From NCBI RefSeq assembly GCF_012641275.1, contig NZ_JABAIA010000002.1:124001-188000 (forward strand): a DNA stretch of 64,000 bases. Direction: 5' to 3'. The number at the start of each line of letters is the position of its first letter. Position 1 is the first letter of the stretch. Of the stretch, positions 35,842-45,803 are shown piece by piece. The notes under the pieces were generated by a model. It did not search any database and was not told the origin of the DNA. It worked only from the letters and a program-made list of their open reading frames with translations. Source of the stretch: Chitinophaga varians (GTDB lineage Bacteria > Bacteroidota > Bacteroidia > Chitinophagales > Chitinophagaceae). Position numbers and translations under genes: made by a program.

Positions 35842-35880
35842 GAGGCCCTGCCAGAACACTGACAGGGCCTCTCTCTTTTT
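35842..35880 (+). terminator. Terminator after the E1 gene
   Basis: GAGGCCCTG (35842-35850) pairs with CAGGGCCTC (35863-35871), and the T-rich run TCTCTTTTT follows. Confidence 0.9.
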
Positions 35881-35905
35881 TATCGGGTAAGGATAGTATG
35901 AATAT

Positions 35906-37192
35906 TTACCAAATACTGGTGAAGCCGATAGATGGTTTGTCTACACTGGTATAGCCAATGAGGAAACCACCGGGAAAGGTGGCATAACTGATGGCCAGCC
36001 TGTTGTTGGTCAACATATCCGTCAGTGGCTTGGCCTGCGGGCTGAGGGCATTGGCATTGCTGCCCTGCGCATCAGTTGCAAAAGGCAATGGAGTGAAGGT
36101 ATATACTCCGTTTGCTGTCCTGGTGTATTTAAAGGAATATCTGCCTACATAACTGGCGAAGGTGATATTCACATTCAGTACGCCGGGCACCTGGAAATCA
36201 AATACCACTTTGGATAACGGGAAACCTCGGGCTTTGAACTTGTTGGCCATGTCATTCCAGATGGCCTTAAAATCGGTTGACCAGCCGGGCAGCGCCAGTG
36301 AGCCGGGAGATGGCAGCGTTTGCAGGCCGGACAGCTCAGTGCCCAGCAGGTAATGCGCTGGCAGCGGAGGAAGCGCGCCCTGCTCCAGGTAAGCTTTTGC
36401 TTTGTCGACTGTTGCATAGAAATTGAGCGCATCGCTGTCCCAGTTCAGGGTAGTGAAGGCCTGGCCTCCCGCCTGTACGGGATGACGCAACAGGATGCCG
36501 GTGGTCGTATAGGCGTAACCGCTACCGGCGGAGGTTTTGATATCATTGGCTACGGCCGCGAAGCCTACGCTTTTGTCAGACACGTTGAAATACACCATGG
36601 TAGGCGCATTGTTTTGTTTGAGTGACAGATAGCCGGCGTTATTGATAAAATCGGTGGCCTGGCTGATCACAGCCTGCAGTTTACCACTGGTGTAGGCTGT
36701 TTTTACCTGGGCGCCAGCTTTTACCAAACGGAGCTCATCACTGTACTTGTTGCCAAGCAGCACCAGGGTATCGCCGCTGACATACCGGAACGCATAGGCG
36801 GTGTCCACGCCTCTTTTGGTGACCAGTTTGATGTCCCCCAGCTGTGAACCGGCGCCGAAACTAATGGTGGGATTGACCTTCTGGGTAACGTACACGTTAA
36901 AAGGGCTTTTGCTGGGCGTGGCGGCACTGGTGGCGCTAAGGTCGGAGTACAGGGTGGCTTCACCCTTTCCATTGTCGAGTTGCAGGTATACGCTGAAGAG
37001 TTGATTGCTGCTGCCGGGAACAAGCGCGCCTACCCACCCGTCAGGCGCTGTGCCCAATATGGTTTTGAAGGAGTCGAGCTGTTTGGACGGATCAGGGAAG
37101 GACGGCTCGACCGGAATGTCGAGTGAATTGTCCTTCCGGCAAGACGCCACTACCGTAGCGCACAAGAGTGTATATAAAGCGATTTTTTTCAT
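35906..37192 (-). CDS. DUF4302 lipoprotein
   Basis: The ATG at 37192 is used (428 residues); a TTG at 37201 adds three residues. It begins with a lipoprotein signal (LLCATVVASCRKDN, lipid-attached Cys near 18). The body has the layout of Bacteroidota DUF4302 proteins: FKTILGTAPDGWVGALVPGS near residue 45 matches the opening of its neighbour (YKKQLTGGANGWKAYLFPDG). It is predicted to be at the outer membrane, and a surface-exposed carbohydrate or peptide-binding role is inferred from its operon with SusC/SusD. It is the last gene in locus 1. The biochemical function is unknown. Confidence 0.88.
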   Translation of the reverse strand: MKKIALYTLLCATVVASCRKDNSLDIPVEPSFPDPSKQLDSFKTILGTAPDGWVGALVPGSSNQLFSVYLQLDNGKGEATLYSDLSATSAATPSKSPFNVYVTQKVNPTISFGAGSQLGDIKLVTKRGVDTAYAFRYVSGDTLVLLGNKYSDELRLVKAGAQVKTAYTSGKLQAVISQATDFINNAGYLSLKQNNAPTMVYFNVSDKSVGFAAVANDIKTSAGSGYAYTTTGILLRHPVQAGGQAFTTLNWDSDALNFYATVDKAKAYLEQGALPPLPAHYLLGTELSGLQTLPSPGSLALPGWSTDFKAIWNDMANKFKARGFPLSKVVFDFQVPGVLNVNITFASYVGRYSFKYTRTANGVYTFTPLPFATDAQGSNANALSPQAKPLTDMLTNNRLAISYATFPGGFLIGYTSVDKPSIGFTSIW

Positions 37193-37216
37193 TTGGAACA
37201 ATTACGGTTGAACGAA

Positions 37217-38527
37217 TTATCTGAGTGTGCCACCCAGTATGAAAGCAGGATCATCTACGCCAAGAATGCGGCCCATCTGGGGATTGCCAGGCATGGAGAA
37301 ATAATCCACCCGGTATTTGCCGGTGGCCAGTTTATCCAGCAAAGGCTGCATCGCAGGGAGGATAATGGAAGCCACGTCTCCTTTAACATCCTGTGGAGTG
37401 AAAGAAAATACGCCGTCTTTACTTTTCGTATAGTCGTATATGAAAGGAGCGGTGAACCTGTTGGCTCCCTGGTATACTTCCACAAGGACAACCAGCTGCT
37501 GATTGGCTGTATTGAATATGAAGTTCATGCTGGTGAGCTGCAGATTGGCGGCGGTAGTGGGTATCCTGGCTTTGATTGTTTTCCACATGGTCAGGAAGCC
37601 GGGAGAGAAAGAACCCTGCGAAGCGTCGGTAACGCTGATTTGTCCGTAGGCGATGCCCAGGAGCAGATGAAGGTCGAAGATAGGACCTGTTGCTTCCTGG
37701 AACTCGATGGTTTTACCATTATCCTTCAGATACAGCACCTGTTTCCCGGCGTCAAAAAATACTTCCTGGTAAAAGCTGTTGCCGATTTTAAAAGGATCTT
37801 TGGTGATGATGCCGGTTAACGTATAGGCGTAGGGGATAGACAGCGTTTTAGCAGTGCCGTTTTCTTCGTATATCAGTGAAAATACACGGGAGTCGGGCAC
37901 AATGGCCGTCTGTACCTTTTTACCGTCGGCCGTGGAAACATACAATGTTGAATGTTGATCAATGTAGTCTCCGACTGCGTCCCGGATCGTATTGAGGCCG
38001 CCTGCCTTGTAGGCTGTTTCCTCTGCGGCGCTGGCCCTTACCAGCAGCATCTTGCTCTTGTTGGCGGCACCGGTAAGGAATACGGTGTCTGTACGGGTGG
38101 AGTCATACCCAAATTCAAAGTCGGCATCGTAACCTCTGCCACGCAGACCGCCAAATACCCTGTCATCCGGGTCTGACAGCATATGGATATAACTGTAGGT
38201 GTCAAATACCAGTGATGGCCGCTGTAAGGCGCCCATTCTGTAGGAACTCTCGGCGAGGTCTTGCCCGGTGACGGGTGTCAGGTCGCCCAGCATGTTCACC
38301 CGATCATTCTCCCCGAATTTAAAATAGAAGCCGAAGCCTTCGCCGCCATCGGGGAAAAGATAGGCTTTCCAGCCGTTGGCACCGCCGGTGAGTTGTTTTT
38401 TATAGGCCGTAAGGGTGGTGTTCATCCGTTCTTCCGGCCTGGTGCCGAAAACGGAACCGTCATTGTCTTTGCGGCATGATGTAGCCAATGTGCATAACAC
38501 CATTCCTGCTATGATAAATTTTTTCAT
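37217..38527 (-). CDS. DUF4302 lipoprotein (second copy)
   Basis: This 436-residue lipoprotein (ATSCRKDND, Cys near 18) is a paralog of the next gene. Both share the opening block, a middle block with FSLIYEENGTAKTLSIPYAYTLTGII (here) against FAAVANDIKTSAGSGYAYTTTGILL (there), and a C-terminal segment ending in the domain. The gap between the two is 24 nt. They probably arose by tandem duplication. Together they suggest surface lipoproteins that assist the locus 1 SusC/SusD pair. Ligand unknown. Confidence 0.88.
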   Translation of the reverse strand: MKKFIIAGMVLCTLATSCRKDNDGSVFGTRPEERMNTTLTAYKKQLTGGANGWKAYLFPDGGEGFGFYFKFGENDRVNMLGDLTPVTGQDLAESSYRMGALQRPSLVFDTYSYIHMLSDPDDRVFGGLRGRGYDADFEFGYDSTRTDTVFLTGAANKSKMLLVRASAAEETAYKAGGLNTIRDAVGDYIDQHSTLYVSTADGKKVQTAIVPDSRVFSLIYEENGTAKTLSIPYAYTLTGIITKDPFKIGNSFYQEVFFDAGKQVLYLKDNGKTIEFQEATGPIFDLHLLLGIAYGQISVTDASQGSFSPGFLTMWKTIKARIPTTAANLQLTSMNFIFNTANQQLVVLVEVYQGANRFTAPFIYDYTKSKDGVFSFTPQDVKGDVASIILPAMQPLLDKLATGKYRVDYFSMPGNPQMGRILGVDDPAFILGGTLR

Positions 38528-38561
38528 ATATCCGTAATAGTTATAGTCATTTACTTAAAAA

Positions 38562-39416
38562 CTACTTGATCGCTTCTGCAATAGCTGTGGATGTTTTTGC
38601 CTGCAGGCTGTCGAAATTTATTTTCCAGCTGTTCTGGAAATAGTTTCTGACGATCTGTGCTTTCTGGTATAACATGTCTTTGCCGTGGTCGGTAGCAGAC
38701 TGGTTAACTATTGCTTCAAAGCCGTCTTTGCCTTCGGTGAGCATGGTAGACACCATTTCCACAAAGTCTTCATCTGCCTTGGAACGCGCGTAGGGCGTGA
38801 TGAAGCCGAGATCGAGCGCCTCCTGGTCGGTGGTGTTGTTCCAGGTACCGGTATAACCGCTGGCGGTAAGGGATTTGTATTCCTTGGGATAGAAGATGGT
38901 CTGATGCAGGATGTGTGCAAACTCGTGGTGAATGGTGTGCAACAGGAACTTTACGAACCCTTCATTTTTTTTGTTGAACTCGTTGAGCCGCAACAGCTGT
39001 ATGGTTTTACCGCCTTCCGCTTCCCCGAGGGTAATGGTACCGTTGGAGTTGTACCGGGGGCTGCCTACCAGTATGATCTGTTTGGGGCTGTATTTAAGGA
39101 AGAAGGGTAATCCAACTTCTTTGATATAAGGCTCCACCCAGGTTTTGTGTATGAGGTCCATCACCGGTATTACCATCGATTCTTTAATGGGAATAAGGGT
39201 TTTGTCGGTGGCTACCGCATAAGGGTCCCACTTGTATTTGACCTCGATATTGTATGGTTTGGTATAATTATCTGTGATCCAGTTGTCGAGCGCTGTTGGC
39301 TGCCCTGTGTTTTCCGGGAACAGGTTGGAGATATCCAGGTTTTCTTTTTTGTTGCAGCCGGAAAGAACGGTGATCAGTCCTGCTACCAGTATGGGAATGA
39401 TATAATGACGTTTCAT
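38562..39416 (-). CDS. Zinc metallohydrolase lipoprotein associated with SusC/SusD
   Basis: This 284-residue lipoprotein (VLSGCNKKEN, Cys near 21) has an HExxH-type motif at about residue 165, seen as HTIHHEFAHILHQTI, with a further Glu in DEDFVEMVSTML near 217 as a candidate third ligand. This matches the substrate-import-associated zinc metallohydrolase lipoprotein family that travels with TonB-linked SusC/SusD systems. A role in trimming a peptide or glycan at the cell surface before import is inferred. It lies between SusD and the DUF4302 genes with gaps of about 20-35 nt, so it is in one operon. Confidence 0.9.
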   Translation of the reverse strand: MKRHYIIPILVAGLITVLSGCNKKENLDISNLFPENTGQPTALDNWITDNYTKPYNIEVKYKWDPYAVATDKTLIPIKESMVIPVMDLIHKTWVEPYIKEVGLPFFLKYSPKQIILVGSPRYNSNGTITLGEAEGGKTIQLLRLNEFNKKNEGFVKFLLHTIHHEFAHILHQTIFYPKEYKSLTASGYTGTWNNTTDQEALDLGFITPYARSKADEDFVEMVSTMLTEGKDGFEAIVNQSATDHGKDMLYQKAQIVRNYFQNSWKINFDSLQAKTSTAIAEAIK

Positions 39417-39437
39417 ATTTACAAGTTTGAGCGGTGG

Positions 39438-40895
39438 TTATCGTGGATTTAATTCCAGGCCGGACAGTTGCGCTTCCTGTGGTATTTGCACCATTCGGCG
39501 CGGGTCGTTGGCGCCCAGCACCATTTTGGTCTTACCATCGAAAGAGGTGTGTACGACCGGTATTTTGTGGCGGAGAATATCGAACCACCGGAGACCTTCG
39601 AATATATACTCTACCTTTTTGTAATACAGGATTGCCTGGATGATGGCCGAGCGGCTGTCTACCGTGCGGTAGTAGTTCCTAACCTTGCCTACGGAGAGGT
39701 TATGTGCGCTGGCAACATAACCATCCACGCGCTGGCTCAGGAAGTCGTTGATATCAGCGATGGCGGCATCGAAGTTGCCCAGCTCGGTATTGGCTTCCGC
39801 TCTGTTGAACAGCACTTCTTCGGCGGTGAACAATGGTATCATATCCCATCCGTCGCCGATGTTGGCGTTCTGGTCCACACGGATAAACAGTTCATAGAAC
39901 TTGGGAACGAAGTAGTCTTCCGGCCGTGAGTAGTATACTTTATAGCTCAGTCTTGCACCGGAAGGGTTATCACGGCTGTTGAGCATGGCGCCGAGAACGG
40001 GGTCGCAGCCGTAGCGGTTGGTCCGCAGGTTCCTTGCCCACCAGGACTGGGATTCGGCCAGCAACAGGTTTGCTTTCTGTGTGGCCCTGGTATATTCCTT
40101 TCTGAGCACCAGTTCTTCCATGTTGTTGTAGGTGGAGTTTACCGGGCGCAGATAAGGCAGTGCCTTGCCTGCCGGGAAGGTCTGGTTGGCATGTTCCACC
40201 ACTTTGGCGTATTCTTTTTTGAACAGGTAGAAACGTGCCGCAAAAGCGTGTGCGGCTGATGTGGTGAAGTGATAGGAGGGCGCGTTGGTGTAGGAGTTGT
40301 CATCGATCAATGGCAATCCTTCTGTGAGGTCTTTCTCGATCTGTTCATACACGTACGCTACTGTTTTCCTTTCATATTTTTCCACCACTATTTTTTCCGG
40401 TTTGGTGACATAGGGGATACCCGGGTCTTTAGCAGCGGTGGCGGCATCGTATGATTGGGAGAAAATGGTGACCAGCATAAAGTGTGCATATGCCCGGCAG
40501 AGCAGCGCTTCTCCTTTGGATGCGCTATAGGCGGCTTTGTCGCTGGCCTGGTTGATCACTTCCAGGGCCTGATTGGCGGCGGCGATGGCGGCATATGCTT
40601 TTTGCCAGTAGAAGTCCGGCGTGTCCTGGTCCCTGTCTGACGACACTTCCCAGAACCAGGGCTGACGATTATAGCGGGTATTATCGTCTGTACCTTTATC
40701 GTTGGCATTGTCAGACATGGCTTCGATGAACGGAATATAGTTGGCCCGGGGATAGGCGGAGGTAAGGAGTTCGGCCACCTTGGAAGGTGTATTCACTTCG
40801 GTACGTTGATCTGGCAGTTGCTCGAGGTATTTTTTACACCCGGGCGCAACGGTCATGATTGCTAACGCTGATATATATACGAGATTTCTTTTCAT
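39438..40895 (-). CDS. RagB/SusD family lipoprotein
   Basis: The ATG at 40895 gives 485 residues (a TTG at 40901 would add two). The lipoprotein signal ends VAPGCKKYLEQLP. SusD-type features are the N-terminal domain (TEVNTPSKVAELLTSAYPRANY) and tetratricopeptide-like helices. The C-terminal RagB segment has VEYIFEGLRWFDILRHKIPV near residue 440. SusD proteins cap the SusC channel and bind the nutrient on the cell surface. It pairs with the SusC gene upstream (21 nt gap). Confidence 0.93.
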   Translation of the reverse strand: MKRNLVYISALAIMTVAPGCKKYLEQLPDQRTEVNTPSKVAELLTSAYPRANYIPFIEAMSDNANDKGTDDNTRYNRQPWFWEVSSDRDQDTPDFYWQKAYAAIAAANQALEVINQASDKAAYSASKGEALLCRAYAHFMLVTIFSQSYDAATAAKDPGIPYVTKPEKIVVEKYERKTVAYVYEQIEKDLTEGLPLIDDNSYTNAPSYHFTTSAAHAFAARFYLFKKEYAKVVEHANQTFPAGKALPYLRPVNSTYNNMEELVLRKEYTRATQKANLLLAESQSWWARNLRTNRYGCDPVLGAMLNSRDNPSGARLSYKVYYSRPEDYFVPKFYELFIRVDQNANIGDGWDMIPLFTAEEVLFNRAEANTELGNFDAAIADINDFLSQRVDGYVASAHNLSVGKVRNYYRTVDSRSAIIQAILYYKKVEYIFEGLRWFDILRHKIPVVHTSFDGKTKMVLGANDPRRMVQIPQEAQLSGLELNPR

Positions 40896-40916
40896 ATCCA
40901 AAACTTTTCATTCAGG

Positions 40917-43900
40917 TTAAAAACCAACTTTTACGGACAGGGTGTATTGTTTAGGAACAGGTAACGCCACGCCACCGGACTGGAAGAACTCAGGGTCCTG
41001 GCCTTTCAGTTTGGGGTCGGCATAGATCAGCCACGGGTTGTTGGCCACCAGGCTGAGCGACGCATTGTTGAGGCCTATTGCGGAGGTATATCTCAGCGGC
41101 AGGCTGTAACTCAGCGACACCTGTTTCAGACGGATGAAACCTCCGTCGGCAACACGTGAAGAAGAATAGTTATAGGTATAATACGGTGTTACGCCACTCA
41201 GCCTGTTGATCACACGGAGATCGGACAGTGAAGGGATGTCTGTCTGTTTTTCGTCGCCGGTCATCATCCAGCGGTCGAGGAACTCTTTCGGCATGGCCGT
41301 TAGATCGGTGTATTTCTGCTGGAAGGCGGGATTGAGGCGGATCACGTTTCCTGCGCTGAAGGTAAACAGGGCAGAGAAGGTGAAGTCTTTATAACGCACG
41401 GAGTTATATAAGCCTCCGGTTAATTTGGGATCAATCGGGCCGCTGTACTTCAGGTAGTTGATGGCATCGCTCTGGAGGTTGACCTCATTTACTTTTTCAC
41501 CCTTTTCATTGATGAACACCGGGGTGCCGTCGAGGGAGGACAGTTCCTTCACGTCGATAGAGTAGAGGCCTCTGTAGGGGCGTCCAAGCATAGGGCCTCC
41601 ATCAGGTCCGATCAGGTCCCAGATGTTGGGATTTGTTTTCAGGTTGGTGATTTTATTTTCGTTATAGGCTGCGGTGAGCTGTGTTCTCCATTGCCAGTTT
41701 TTCTGCTGTACGATAGCGCCGCCGACAGTCAGTTCCACACCATGGGATTTCATGTCGGCATAGTTGGCGTTTTTGACAAACTGGCCGCCGATACCGGAGG
41801 TGCGGATAGGGCTGATAAGGTCGAAGCCGTTACGGTTATACCCGTCGAGGGTAACGGTGAGGCGGTCTTTGAACATGCCGAGGTCGATGCCTACGTTGGT
41901 TTCATATTGTTTTTCCCAGGTGAGTTCCGCGTTTTCCAGGTCGATGATATTGATCACGGACTCGATTTCCGGCAGGTAAGGGCGGTATGTTTTACCGCTG
42001 CGGGTAACGAGGCTGGAGTTGGTGGCCCTGCCCAGGCTGGCAGTGAGGCCGTATGTAGCGCGAAGCGTAAGGCGGTTGATGTTCTGTACCGCTTTCATGA
42101 ACTCTTCTGTGTCCACGTTCCAGGAACCGCTGATGTTCCAGGTGGGCAGCCAGCGGGCAGTCCGGGATTTGCCGAGCAGGTTGGAACCATCGTAACGGAT
42201 AGTACCGTTGAGGTTGTATTTGCCTTTATAGGAATACGCGCCGTTGGCCATGTAGGCGAGGAAGCGGTCATAGTAGTTCTGCATGCCGTAGAAGTCAAAA
42301 CCGCTTTCCACAGCCTGTTTGATGATACGGGGATCTACATAGGGCACGCCGCCTTTGTCGAACTGGTAACCGTAGCCATTGGAGAATTTGTTCTGGCGGT
42401 TGGCATATCTTAATTCCTGCGAGGCATAGGCCACGAAGATGTGCGTGTTGTTATAGGTTTTATTCCACTCGAGGGAGTTACGGATGTTATAGCTAACGAG
42501 GTAATCATCATTGGTATTGTAGAAACCGCCATAGGGCAGTACTACCACAGGATAAGCTTCCGGATCATCGGGGTTGCGGTAGAGGAATTTATTGTTCTCC
42601 ATCACATGGGCGTTATCGGCAGCGCGGTAGGCCATGGCCATGTTGGAGTTTTCTCTCACTTTATGTTCCCGGTTGGTTTTGGCATAACGCAAAGCGCCGA
42701 GGAAGCTGTATTTGAGGGTAGGTGTGATTTTATAGCCGGCTTCGCCCTGTAGTTTGATGTCCACCATGGTGAGGTCGAGCGTATTGTTGTTCAGTTCATT
42801 GATGATATTGAACGGAGCGAAGTTACGCCGGAAGAATTCCAGGTTGCCATTCTGGTCGTAGGCGGTCATGGTGCGGCTGGTATTGAGGGCGTAGCTGAAA
42901 GGGTTGATATCGAAATCGCGGTCGTATTTTCCTTCTACCGGATTGCTGACCCTTCCGACGCTGCCGGGAGCGCGCTGGTCTCTGATGGAGCCTTGTGTGA
43001 TGAGGCCTATATTCAGTTTAGGTGAAATGTTGAAGTTGGCGCGGGCATTGCCGGTAAAGCGTTTCACCCGGTCGCCGATGGTCCAGCCGTTATCGTTGAG
43101 GAAGCTGGTGGAGAAATAGAGCTGTGATTTTTCCGTACCGGAGGAGATGCTCAGGGAGTGCTCCTGCAGGAGGGAGTTGCGGAATAATACATCGAACCAG
43201 TCTGTATTGGCCAGTGCGTATCTTTTGAGGAATTCATTTCTGGATTTCTCGTCATTGTAAACTGTTCTGTTGTTGATATTTTCCGCCAGTTTGGTGAATA
43301 CGCCGCCGTCCTGTCTGGTGGCGAGGTCGCCGTATTGCAGGAATCCGCGGCTTTCCATGGATTTATATACCGACATCTGGTCGGCGGAGTTCATGATATT
43401 GAAATCTTTATATGTTGGTTTGATATAGGTGGAGAAGTTACCGGTATAGGAGATGAGTGGTTTGCCTACGCGTCCTTTTTTGGTGGTGATGACCACTACG
43501 CCGTTCATGGCGCGGGCGCCGTACATGGCCGTGGCGGCGGCATCTTTGAGGATCTGGAAGCTCTCGATGTCGTCGGGGTTGAGGCCGGCCACAGAAGAGC
43601 CCAGCAGGGTGGTGGGGTCTCCGGTGGAGAGTTGTTCATTGGAGACGTTGACCACATCTTCCAGCACGATACCATCTACCACCCAGAGCGGTTTGTTGTC
43701 GCCGGTGATGGAGGTGGCGCCACGGACGCGGATTTTAGGTGCCGCGCCGAAGGTGCCGGACACGTTTTGGATGGAAACGCCGGCCACGCGGCCTTCCAGC
43801 ATGCGGCTTACGTCGGTGATACCTTCCCGTTTCACGTCATTGGCTTTGAGGGTAGCTGCTGAACCGGTGAAGAGTTTGCGGTCGATAGTCTGATAACCGG

Positions 43901-44504
43901 TCACGACTACCTGGTTAAGATTCGTAACGTTTTCTTCGAGGGTAATGATAATAGGTTTATCTGCGGTGGCTTTCACTTCCTGTGTTTTAAAGCCTACCAT
44001 GCTGATGACGAGGGTGGCGCCGGGTTTCACGCGGATGGTGAACTCTCCTTTGCTGTCTGTGGCGATACCGTTGCCGGTGCCTTTTTCCACGATGCTGATA
44101 CCGGGCACAAAGGAAGCATCACCGTTTTCCGCGCGTGTGCCCGCGCGTCCTTTAACGGTGATGACCTCCTGTTGTGGCGCGATTACTTCGGCGGGGCGTG
44201 TGAGCACGATCTTATCGCCGATTACTTTATGTGCTATGCCTTTGCTCTCGAGCAGATTAAGCGCCTGCTGCATAGAAATTTTATCGGGGTCTATTTCGAC
44301 ATTCATGTTTTTGTTGATGACCGCGGCATCGTATACAAATACGACGTTGTACTTTTTCTCCATCCTGCCGAGGATGACTTCCAGTTTCTCCCGGTTTTGC
44401 TCATTGGTCAGTGGCGCAGCCTGGTTTTCCAGGCATGCCACTGTCAATAGGGCAAGGAGCAGCTTCGATTTTGGTCTCTTCTTCTTGTAAAGGATTTCAA
44501 ACAT
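40917..44504 (-). CDS. SusC/RagA TonB-linked outer membrane protein with STN domain
   Basis: This 1195-residue TonB-dependent importer has a signal peptide, then an STN domain (about 35-105, MQQALNLLESKGIAHKVIGDKIVLTRP). A carboxypeptidase-regulatory domain follows (about 115-195, GATLVISMVGFKTQEV). The plug (about 200-345) has RVRGATSITGDNKPLWVVDGI and NPDDIESFQILKDAAATAMYGA split in two. The rest is the beta barrel, ending LSVKVGF. The STN domain indicates signal transfer to the FecR/sigma pair encoded just upstream on the same strand. Nutrient unknown; the metallohydrolase suggests a peptide-like or modified glycan ligand. Confidence 0.94.
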   Translation of the reverse strand: MFEILYKKKRPKSKLLLALLTVACLENQAAPLTNEQNREKLEVILGRMEKKYNVVFVYDAAVINKNMNVEIDPDKISMQQALNLLESKGIAHKVIGDKIVLTRPAEVIAPQQEVITVKGRAGTRAENGDASFVPGISIVEKGTGNGIATDSKGEFTIRVKPGATLVISMVGFKTQEVKATADKPIIITLEENVTNLNQVVVTGYQTIDRKLFTGSAATLKANDVKREGITDVSRMLEGRVAGVSIQNVSGTFGAAPKIRVRGATSITGDNKPLWVVDGIVLEDVVNVSNEQLSTGDPTTLLGSSVAGLNPDDIESFQILKDAAATAMYGARAMNGVVVITTKKGRVGKPLISYTGNFSTYIKPTYKDFNIMNSADQMSVYKSMESRGFLQYGDLATRQDGGVFTKLAENINNRTVYNDEKSRNEFLKRYALANTDWFDVLFRNSLLQEHSLSISSGTEKSQLYFSTSFLNDNGWTIGDRVKRFTGNARANFNISPKLNIGLITQGSIRDQRAPGSVGRVSNPVEGKYDRDFDINPFSYALNTSRTMTAYDQNGNLEFFRRNFAPFNIINELNNNTLDLTMVDIKLQGEAGYKITPTLKYSFLGALRYAKTNREHKVRENSNMAMAYRAADNAHVMENNKFLYRNPDDPEAYPVVVLPYGGFYNTNDDYLVSYNIRNSLEWNKTYNNTHIFVAYASQELRYANRQNKFSNGYGYQFDKGGVPYVDPRIIKQAVESGFDFYGMQNYYDRFLAYMANGAYSYKGKYNLNGTIRYDGSNLLGKSRTARWLPTWNISGSWNVDTEEFMKAVQNINRLTLRATYGLTASLGRATNSSLVTRSGKTYRPYLPEIESVINIIDLENAELTWEKQYETNVGIDLGMFKDRLTVTLDGYNRNGFDLISPIRTSGIGGQFVKNANYADMKSHGVELTVGGAIVQQKNWQWRTQLTAAYNENKITNLKTNPNIWDLIGPDGGPMLGRPYRGLYSIDVKELSSLDGTPVFINEKGEKVNEVNLQSDAINYLKYSGPIDPKLTGGLYNSVRYKDFTFSALFTFSAGNVIRLNPAFQQKYTDLTAMPKEFLDRWMMTGDEKQTDIPSLSDLRVINRLSGVTPYYTYNYSSSRVADGGFIRLKQVSLSYSLPLRYTSAIGLNNASLSLVANNPWLIYADPKLKGQDPEFFQSGGVALPVPKQYTLSVKVGF

Positions 44505-44683
44505 CGTATATAATTATTATAGGTTAAACGGGTCGGGAGCAGGCATAGGCGATGCGCTCCACGGGGAGCGGGTACATAGCCTGCAGGATGTTAATTGCAT
44601 TTCCGGGTTGACAGAACTGCGATGTACGATTTCAGTTGACACATTGGGTTGCTAAACAACGGAGAAAGGCCAGACGGCAGGTG

Positions 44684-45655
44684 TTACCTGCCGGTGATCG
44701 TAATTTCCCGGTTGCGGTGCACTACCGTGATAGGGTAGGTAGCTTGCAGCACCTCCAATACTTCTTCCAGCTTATTGTTTTTAAATGTTGCATTCAGTTT
44801 TTTCACGGGGATTTTTCCCCGGAGGTTGATTTTAACCTGATAAAGCGCTTCGACTTTTTTGCATACTTCTGACAGTGGGGCATCCACGAAAACGAGTTCA
44901 TGAGTGATCCAGGCGTCTGCGTTACTGTTGATGGCATTATACTGTTCCAGGCTGCCGGTGGCCGGATCGAAGTGAAGGCCTTCGCCGGCGGTGAGGATGG
45001 TCTCCGCTGCATTGGCATGGCCGGAGGCGAACCTGATTTTGCCTGTTTTGACGGTGACGCCTATACGGCGGTCTTCCATTTGTATGTTAAAAGCGGTGCC
45101 CAGTACCGTGATGCTGGATTGTCCGACTTTAACCACGAAGGGCGTTGTTGTTTGTGTGGCCACGTCAAAATAGGCGGTGCCTTGTTCCATGATGACTGTC
45201 CTGTTTTTTTGCATTCTTTCCGGGTAGCGTACCCGGCTGTTCTTATCGAGATAAACGCGTGACTGGTCGGGCAGGAGCAGGGAGTCGATGGATGCCAGTG
45301 TCGCTTTTTCTTTGTAGGTGACCGTGCTGGTGTGGTAGTAGTACCAGCTTGCGGCGGCCACAACAGGGATGATGACAGCAGCTGCGCGGAACCAGCGATA
45401 GCGGCGTGCAGGCAGTTGGATGGTTTTTTCTTCCGGCAGGGCTTCCTGGAGCCGTGCGATGGCCGCATGGGTGTCCAGCTGGTCCAGTATCTTAAGGTCT
45501 GGTGACAGTTGCCATAGTTGTTGCACCTGCAGGAAGGTGGCTTCATTTTCCGGGGAAGCGGCGGCCCATTGCCGCACTTGCTGCTCCAGGGCAGCGTCCT
45601 GCGGGTTGTTCAGGTATTTCACCAGTTGCAGCCAGTTGATCGTTTCTTTTTCCAT
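44684..45655 (-). CDS. FecR-family anti-sigma factor
   Basis: This 323-residue inner-membrane anti-sigma factor has a cytoplasmic N-terminus (about 1-85), one helix at about 89-106 and a periplasmic FecR domain (about 120-215, with SIDSLLLPDQSRVYLDKNSRVRYPE split across it). The DUF4974-type C-terminus ends LEVLQATYPITVVHRNREITITGR. The N-terminal part is expected to hold the sigma factor encoded upstream until the STN domain of SusC signals. The gene is 148 nt after the sigma gene, in the usual order. A TGGGGGT element lies 45 nt before its start. Confidence 0.92.
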   Translation of the reverse strand: MEKETINWLQLVKYLNNPQDAALEQQVRQWAAASPENEATFLQVQQLWQLSPDLKILDQLDTHAAIARLQEALPEEKTIQLPARRYRWFRAAAVIIPVVAAASWYYYHTSTVTYKEKATLASIDSLLLPDQSRVYLDKNSRVRYPERMQKNRTVIMEQGTAYFDVATQTTTPFVVKVGQSSITVLGTAFNIQMEDRRIGVTVKTGKIRFASGHANAAETILTAGEGLHFDPATGSLEQYNAINSNADAWITHELVFVDAPLSEVCKKVEALYQVKINLRGKIPVKKLNATFKNNKLEEVLEVLQATYPITVVHRNREITITGR

Positions 45656-45693
45656 TGGACAGAAGCCTTTGTGTATTGTTACAATCCAGCGGA

Positions 45694-45706
45694 GGGGATA
45701 CCCCCA
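45694..45706 (-). promoter_or_regulatory. TGGGGGT element upstream of locus 1 FecR
   Basis: On the minus strand the sequence reads TGGGGGTATCCCC, containing an 11-nt GGGG/CCCC hairpin. It lies about 45 nt before the FecR start. A similar TGGGGGT occurs about 50 nt before the other FecR gene (54512-54518), with AT-rich DNA upstream in both. A sigma-dependent -35-like element is inferred. Confidence 0.4.
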
Positions 45707-45803
45707 GTGGCGAACGAAAAATTTTCACATTAATATTTATATAATATAATAAGGAGAAGAGCAGAGGCGGGGAGTACAGCGGTAGCCGCAGGCCGGGCGG
45801 GGA

